From: Enteractinococcus fodinae
GTDB taxonomy: Bacteria; Actinomycetota; Actinomycetes; Actinomycetales; Micrococcaceae
NCBI RefSeq assembly: GCF_031458395.1
Contig: NZ_JAVDYJ010000001.1
Coordinates: 2,604,001 to 2,668,000, forward strand
Length of the DNA: 64,000 nt
Direction of reading: 5' to 3'
Within the stretch, counting starts at the first letter, position 1. Each line of letters starts with the position of its first letter. Shown piece by piece: positions 58,921 to 64,000 of the stretch. The notes below the pieces were generated by a model, which was not told the origin of the DNA, did no database searches, and was given only the letters and a program-made list of their open reading frames with translations. The translations under genes and the position numbers were made by a program.

Positions 58921-61014
58921 TTAGAACCTCGGCTCTTTCGTGCCTTTGGCATCATCCAACGGTCCTGTTGTGGCAGTTGGGGCTGCTGCAGCAACCACTT
59001 CAGGCAGTGGCTCTTGTTGTTTGTGCTGTTGGTCGCGGTCTTCGATCTGGTCGTCGGTGAGTTGCTCTTCAGCCGGCAGTTTGGCGATGCGTGCTCGTTC
59101 CCTGGCGGCGGACTCTTCTGGCCCGCCGGCATTCCAGAAGCGGATCACTACCATTGCCAGGACGGCGACGGCCAGACCCACCAGGCTGGTGTTGAGTTCG
59201 GGTGCGAACGCCAGCAGGCCGGCGACGAATAGCACGATTCGCATTGGGATGTTGATCCGACGGTTCACACCAATCGCCCACCCCTCGAATGCACACGCGA
59301 GGAAGAATACGCCAAGAATGGCGAAAACGGTAGTGTACGCAATCTCCAACAGTGTGGATTCTTGGGCAAGCAGCGCAGGGTTGAACACAAACGCAAACGG
59401 AACGATATATTTCACCATGCCCAGTCTCATGGCCACGAAGGCTGTGGCCATTGGCGGGGTTCGCGCGATGTTCGCGGCGGCGAAGGACGCCAGGGCGACC
59501 GGTGGGGTGATGTACGAAACGGTGGCCCAGTAGATAACGAACAGGTGCGCACCGATCGGGTTGATCCCCATGCCCGTCAGCGCTGGTGCCATAACAATCG
59601 CGAGGAACACGTAGACAGCAGACACTGTCATACCCATGCCAAGCACGAATGACACGATGGCACCGGTGATGAGGATCAGCCACAGGTTATCGCCGACGAG
59701 TTCGAGAATCTCACGTGCCATCGACAGTGACACACCGGTCATGGATAGGCCGCCCACGATCAGTCCCACCCCGGCGATAATGCCGATGATCTCGCTAATG
59801 GTGCGACCGGAGGCGTAGAGGAACTCATAAAAACTTTTCGGGGTCAGCCGGTTTGGGCCATAGAAGATCGAAATAACTAATAAGAAACCGACGATCCAGT
59901 ACGGTGCCTGTCGCTCGTTGCCGGTGACCATGAGCACGCCGATGAGTCCCACGAAGGCCAGCACGTAGGGCCAGCCTTGGATGATCACGTTGATAACATT
60001 CGGCATGCCTTTTCGTGATTCTCCGCCGAGTCCGGCTTTGGCTGCGTAGGCGTCAACTTGGAACAGGGTGCCCAAGTAATACAGCAGTGCGGGAATAGCT
60101 GCGGCAAGTGCGATCTCGGTATAAGGCACTCCGACGAAAGCGACCATGAGGAACGCTGCGGCACCCATGATGGGCGGAGTAATGGTTCCGCCGGTCGAGG
60201 CAGTCGATTCAACGCCGGCCGCATACCGGCCTGGGAAGCCAGATTTTTTCATTGCTGGGATGGTCATAGGACCGGTGGTCAATACATTTGAAACGGCAGA
60301 CCCGGACATCATGCCCATCAGACCTGACGAGACGACCGAGACTTTCGCCTGGCCTCCGCGGAAGCGCCCAAAGATGGCACGTGCCACGTTGAAGAAGAAC
60401 GAGGCTGCCCCAGTGTGTTGCAGCGCGACACCAAAGAGCAAGAAGCCGATCAGGATCGACCCGGCAGTCTGAAGCGGTAGCCCCATAATGCCCTCATTGC
60501 CCATCACGTGGATCCGAGCTGTGTCACTCAGACCGTATTGGATTCCCTGCAAGAACGGCACGGGGATTTCCATGGCCAAGACGGGGTAGACGGAAAAGAC
60601 GAAGGCGATAATCGTGACGATGAGGCCTGCGGTGCGGCGGAGCGCTTCCAGCGCGATGAGCCACATGGCAAATGAAAATACCAGCGCGATGAGCGGGTAA
60701 CTCAGGGATTTATCCCAGCCCATATTGATGATGTCTTCGCCGTTGAAGCCGAAGTAGGCACAGATGACGAACACTAATGCCGCGATGCCTACGTCGTACC
60801 ACGGGATACCGTCTGTTTGCATGCCTTTCTTAGCCGGAAAGATCAGAAATACCATCGGCAGGAAGCAGCCAAGCAGGAAGAACAGGTAGCTGTTGGGCAG
60901 AATGACGATCCCAAATGGGTTCCAGAAAAACGCTGCATTCAGAGCAAGTAAGATGCCCACCATTGTCAACACGACAATCACAGCTCTCCATAGCGGAGTA
61001 ACTCTAGTCTTCAT
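58921..61014 (-). CDS. TRAP transporter fused DctQM permease
   Basis: 697 residues from ATG 61014 (AGAAGGAAA upstream), longer alternative 61074. About 16-18 membrane helices: an N-terminal small-subunit (DctQ-like) part followed by the large DctM-like domain with GMMSGSAVSNVLTTGPMTIPAMKKSGFPGRYAAGVESTASTGGTITPPIMGAAAF and its repeat FVLGMGMTVSAVYVFLAIVMAPAL. A charged Glu/Gln-rich cytoplasmic tail of about 60 residues is present. Fused permeases pair with TAXI solute-binding proteins, here the next gene. Imports an organic acid with Na+ or H+. Confidence 0.92.
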   Translation of the reverse strand: MKTRVTPLWRAVIVVLTMVGILLALNAAFFWNPFGIVILPNSYLFFLLGCFLPMVFLIFPAKKGMQTDGIPWYDVGIAALVFVICAYFGFNGEDIINMGWDKSLSYPLIALVFSFAMWLIALEALRRTAGLIVTIIAFVFSVYPVLAMEIPVPFLQGIQYGLSDTARIHVMGNEGIMGLPLQTAGSILIGFLLFGVALQHTGAASFFFNVARAIFGRFRGGQAKVSVVSSGLMGMMSGSAVSNVLTTGPMTIPAMKKSGFPGRYAAGVESTASTGGTITPPIMGAAAFLMVAFVGVPYTEIALAAAIPALLYYLGTLFQVDAYAAKAGLGGESRKGMPNVINVIIQGWPYVLAFVGLIGVLMVTGNERQAPYWIVGFLLVISIFYGPNRLTPKSFYEFLYASGRTISEIIGIIAGVGLIVGGLSMTGVSLSMAREILELVGDNLWLILITGAIVSFVLGMGMTVSAVYVFLAIVMAPALTGMGINPIGAHLFVIYWATVSYITPPVALASFAAANIARTPPMATAFVAMRLGMVKYIVPFAFVFNPALLAQESTLLEIAYTTVFAILGVFFLACAFEGWAIGVNRRINIPMRIVLFVAGLLAFAPELNTSLVGLAVAVLAMVVIRFWNAGGPEESAARERARIAKLPAEEQLTDDQIEDRDQQHKQQEPLPEVVAAAAPTATTGPLDDAKGTKEPRF

Positions 61015-61096
61015 GATTTCCTTCTGAATTGTGACAGGACACAACTGATGCGACGCCTCTGACGGGAGGGTCAACCAAGCTTGTTATCCTGAAGTT

Positions 61097-62275
61097 CTAG
61101 TTGCCGACGGGGACGTGGGGTGCGTTTTCGTTCTTCCACTCTTCCCAAGTTTCCTCGAGCTCGTTTTCGGGCGTAGTCTCTAAGACTTCGGGCCACCCTT
61201 CTCGCAGTTTTTCGCCTCGTTCGATAAGGGTCTGGTTGCGTTCCTCGTGTTCTTCAGTCCACATGTCGTGTTCTTCGAGGTAGCGGATCAGCCCTTCGTG
61301 GTGAGGCAGCACCTGGGGCATCCAGTTGATGTCTTCGAACTTCCAGTCCTTGGTGGTTGCGGTGGCATTCTCATAGCGCGGGAAAGACTCGTGGAACGCT
61401 TTGACGAGTGCATATACCTCGTCTGCATCGAAATCTGCGTACGTCACGATTTGAATCGGGTAGGTCGGACCACGCTTCACATCTTCGTCTTCCATGCCGA
61501 TGGTCGACTCAAACTCATTAATGCTGACAGTCGGGGCCATTGCTTGTAGCCGGGCTTCGTCTTCCTCGTCGCCATCAAAGTCGATCCAGCGGAAGTCCTT
61601 TTGAGATGCGATCTCGACGATTGCTGGTGACTCGGCTCCGAAGAACACCATGTCGAGCCCGCCATTATCCATAAGCTCAGGCTGGTCTGCGTATTCCACT
61701 GGCACCTGTTGGACGTCGTCAGGTTCTAAGCCCGCATAGTCTAGGATGCCCAGGATCTTTTCTTGGGCAGAGGGGCTTGCGGTCATCCAGGGGACGCGCT
61801 TGCCTTCGAGGTCTTCCAAGGTCTCGATACCGGTGCTGGTCAGCGTGCCGACGGTCACCGTGGTGGGTGGTAGCCAGACGTTGCGAAGATCCTGTGGCCC
61901 CCACTCGGGTGCCACGAATTCGTATTTGCCTTCGAACGCGTAAAACGCCTCATCGGAGAGCCGAGCAAACTGCGCTTGTCCGGTGCGCAACGGGGTGACG
62001 CGCCCCATGGCTGTGCTTGAACCAACCATCCGAACTTGCATGTCATAGTCACTAATCAGGACCTCTGCCACCGCGGCCTGTTCGGCATAGTTCGAGGTTC
62101 CCACGGGATAGCTTGTCCAGACACTGGTAATCGGCAAGCCGTTCTCGTGCGTGCCAGCTGGAGTGCTTTCAACTGGGGTGCCTGTGCTCATCACCTGAGT
62201 GCAGCCGGTCAGCGCTAACGCAGCGACAGCCGACAAAGCCATGACTCTTGGCGTAGCGAGAGGCATTTTCATCAT
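61097..62275 (-). CDS. TAXI-family TRAP transporter solute-binding lipoprotein
   Basis: 392 residues from ATG 62275 (CAGGAG upstream). The signal peptide ends in the lipobox LTGC (Cys25), so it is a membrane-anchored lipoprotein. TAXI features include PITSVWTSYPVGTSNYAEQAAVAEVLISDYDMQVRMVGSSTAMGRVTPLRTGQAQFA and LEDLEGKRVPWMTASPSAQEKILGILDYAGL. It delivers substrate to the fused permease encoded 82 nt downstream. Confidence 0.92.
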   Translation of the reverse strand: MMKMPLATPRVMALSAVAALALTGCTQVMSTGTPVESTPAGTHENGLPITSVWTSYPVGTSNYAEQAAVAEVLISDYDMQVRMVGSSTAMGRVTPLRTGQAQFARLSDEAFYAFEGKYEFVAPEWGPQDLRNVWLPPTTVTVGTLTSTGIETLEDLEGKRVPWMTASPSAQEKILGILDYAGLEPDDVQQVPVEYADQPELMDNGGLDMVFFGAESPAIVEIASQKDFRWIDFDGDEEDEARLQAMAPTVSINEFESTIGMEDEDVKRGPTYPIQIVTYADFDADEVYALVKAFHESFPRYENATATTKDWKFEDINWMPQVLPHHEGLIRYLEEHDMWTEEHEERNQTLIERGEKLREGWPEVLETTPENELEETWEEWKNENAPHVPVGN

Positions 62276-63328
62276 TTTGCTCCTGAAGAGGGAAAGTTCG
62301 TAACGAAAGAGGTAGTAGCGTGCGACTGCTGGAGGAAACGTTTTGTCAGGGTCGGACTCGCATTGGTATTGACACACTCAAGCGCATGTGATCTAGGCGA
62401 CACCTGGCCAGCACCACGGGCAGTCGAATCACCGTGTGCGCTACCCTTGACGGCAGTCCGTAGAGGGCGGTGAGCTAACCGTTCGAAGCGACCCTTACCT
62501 AGTCTGGGGCCGGATATACCGGCGAGAGGATCGGCGGGATCAATGTGCTGCGAGCACTTCAAGACACCCTCCTCCTCACACGGCACTTGGACTCCGAAGA
62601 CAAATCTGAACGTGGCGAGCCAAGTCTCACGACCCTGTGACTCCATTCACTGACTGTACTAGCCTGCTGGATTTGAACAAAATGTTCAATGTGACGGGGC
62701 ATTCATTGCCAAAGAGTAAGAGTGGTAAGCGTGCCAGGCATAAATCTCATACCGAGTGACTTAGCCGAAGGGCCAGGGCTTACTCGGAGTGCGGCACCTT
62801 CTGCCAGCGACGCGGTGCTCAGTACTTCTCACCGGCCCGACGGTCAGCTGCATATGGCGGGCTGCAATGAGCGCAAGCTATCGTCGCTGCGGGAAAGACC
62901 GTGCCAGACGAGCAAGCGTTACTGACCCTCCAAGCAGGCTTATTGGCGGAGCCCCCACGGACAAACCGCTGAAATGGCACGTGGAAGAAGTCGCCGATAC
63001 CGCCACCGTTTCCGACCCCCGAGACCAGCATTGAGGATAAGTAGTTCTTGGGCTGATTCGCCCATGCTCCCCCAAGCCGGGCTCGCATCGGCATGACCCC
63101 AGGGATGCGGCACACTGTATTGATACCGCAACTGGAAAAACCTAAGGGGCAAAAGGCATTGGACGGCAATGGCATTTATCACACAGGATAGAAGGTACCC
63201 AACCTGACCACAGAAGCGTCGAGCTGCTCCCCTGCTACGAGCAGCTCGCTTTATGTCGCGGGCGCCGAACCACAGCAGCGCCACGATTTCACCTTGCGCT
63301 CGTGGTCCCGTGATCATTGAGGAGAAAC
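62276..63328. other. long divergent intergenic region
   Basis: About 1050 bp between the TAXI gene (minus) and the last acyl-CoA dehydrogenase (plus). No frame here has a convincing ribosome site, family motif or length. One perfect hairpin, CGAGCTGCTC / GAGCAGCTCG (63220-63248), is the only strong local structure. It probably holds two promoters with long leaders and may contain decayed coding sequence. Confidence 0.5.
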
Positions 63329-64000
63329 ATGGAAGCTGAAGAATTCACGCACGTTCTTGATACCGTTCGGTCTTTTGTTCGCAACGAAGTTGTGCCGGCC
63401 GAAGATGAAATCGAGAAGTCAGACCAGATCCCAGCGCACATCAAAGAAGCTGCAGCAGATATGGGTCTCTTCGGCTTCGCCATCCCGGAAGAATACGGTG
63501 GCCTCGGGGTCACGATGACCGAAGAAGCTCAACTGGTGATGGAACTGGGTTGGACGACACCGTCCTTCCGCTCGATGTTCGGAACCAATAACGGTATTGC
63601 CGGGCAGGTACTCGTGAATGCTGGAACCGAGGCGCAGAAGGAACGCTTCCTACCCGGTCTGGCTGCCGGAGAGCTCGTCGCGTCGTTCGCGCTGACCGAG
63701 TCCGAAGCCGGCTCGGATCCAAGCGGTCTGCGTACCAAAGCTGTGCGCGATGGCGATTGCTACATCTTGAACGGTCAGAAGCGCTTCATCACTAATGCTG
63801 ACCAATCAGACCTGCTCATGGTCTTTGCTCGCACCGGTGACACCGGCAGCCCAGCACAGGATATTTCTGTGTTCGTGGTCGATACGAAGTCGGAAGGCGT
63901 GACCGTCTCCGCTCGCGACGAGAAAATGGGACAGCGCGGTGCGAGCACCTCAGAAATTTACTTCGACGACGTTCGCGTGCCTGCTGACCGTCTCGTTGGC
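63329..64000 (+). CDS. acyl-CoA dehydrogenase, 3' end beyond window
   Basis: First 224 codons of an ACAD from ATG 63329 (GAGGAGAAA upstream): EEFTHVLDTVRSFVRNEVVPAEDEIE, FAIPEEYGGLGVTMTEEAQL, ASFALTESEAGSDPSGLRTKA, YILNGQKRFITNADQS, DDVRVPADRLVG. The reading frame is open to the last base. Third ACAD of the region and divergent from the TRAP transporter, so it probably heads another catabolic operon to the right. Confidence 0.9.
   Translation, partial: MEAEEFTHVLDTVRSFVRNEVVPAEDEIEKSDQIPAHIKEAAADMGLFGFAIPEEYGGLGVTMTEEAQLVMELGWTTPSFRSMFGTNNGIAGQVLVNAGTEAQKERFLPGLAAGELVASFALTESEAGSDPSGLRTKAVRDGDCYILNGQKRFITNADQSDLLMVFARTGDTGSPAQDISVFVVDTKSEGVTVSARDEKMGQRGASTSEIYFDDVRVPADRLVG

Overview
This 64 kb window comes from a moderately high-GC actinobacterium, most likely a Micrococcales/Micrococcaceae-type organism. 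The evidence is the conserved actinobacterial cell-division block fhaA-fhaB-pstP-rodA-pbpA-pknA-pknB with crgA, a class E sortase and ppiA nearby, GTG/TTG starts, and a Brevibacterium-like aromatic carotenoid cluster. It looks like ordinary chromosome: I see no rRNA, CRISPR array, phage module or intact insertion sequence. One tRNA-Leu(CAG) lies at 2871-2954.

Layout. 0.1-2.6 kb: small regulator and metabolic genes. 3.2-12.6 kb: a tightly overlapping + strand operon for peptidoglycan growth control (FHA proteins, PP2C phosphatase, RodA, PbpA, two PASTA Ser/Thr kinases). 12.7-17.9 kb: LLM oxidoreductase, a 58-aa membrane protein plus class E sortase, crgA, a dense DnaA-box cluster (15.19-15.35 kb), rhomboid protease, cyclophilin and a small HTH protein. 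18.3-24.4 kb: patatin, FUSC and TauE/SafE membrane proteins, a protoglobin gene with an apparent frameshift, a MarR regulator, coproporphyrin ferrochelatase and a pyrimidine-dimer glycosylase-like protein.

24.4-32.2 kb: an eight-gene minus-strand carotenoid operon, crtE-crtB-crtI-crtYc-crtYd-methyltransferase-crtU-P450. Its content predicts an aromatic C40 carotenoid of the isorenieratene / 3,3'-dihydroxyisorenieratene type rather than the C50 pigments of many relatives. A 16-bp sequence is identical at the start of the MarR gene (22526-22541) and in the crtE promoter region (32256-32271). I infer a shared operator and a carotenoid regulon controlled by this MarR protein.

32.3-36.7 kb: a TspO-related membrane protein and an ABC-2 exporter with a two-component system. 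36.7-44.2 kb: a cytochrome b/molybdopterin oxidoreductase fusion with a cysteine-less HMA-like partner, a small tandem-repeat protein, two methyltransferases (one like the betaine-forming sarcosine/dimethylglycine enzyme), an MDR oxidoreductase, a cupin, and a P1B-type ATPase with its HMA chaperone. 44.4-48.6 kb: a YtrA-type GntR/ABC operon with a perfect palindromic operator, YceI, and an ArsR-CDF metal-efflux pair with a large inverted-repeat operator and an apparently leaderless start.

48.6-64 kb: an acyl-CoA catabolic region. It has three acyl-CoA dehydrogenases (one cut by the window end), a CoA transferase, an acyl-CoA ligase, a crotonase, an HSD10-like dehydrogenase and a TAXI-type TRAP transporter, with an amidohydrolase, tautomerase and thioesterase beside them. 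The likely logic is uptake of an organic acid, CoA activation and beta-oxidation; the substrate cannot be read from sequence alone. All function calls rest on motif and family recognition by eye; no database search was run.
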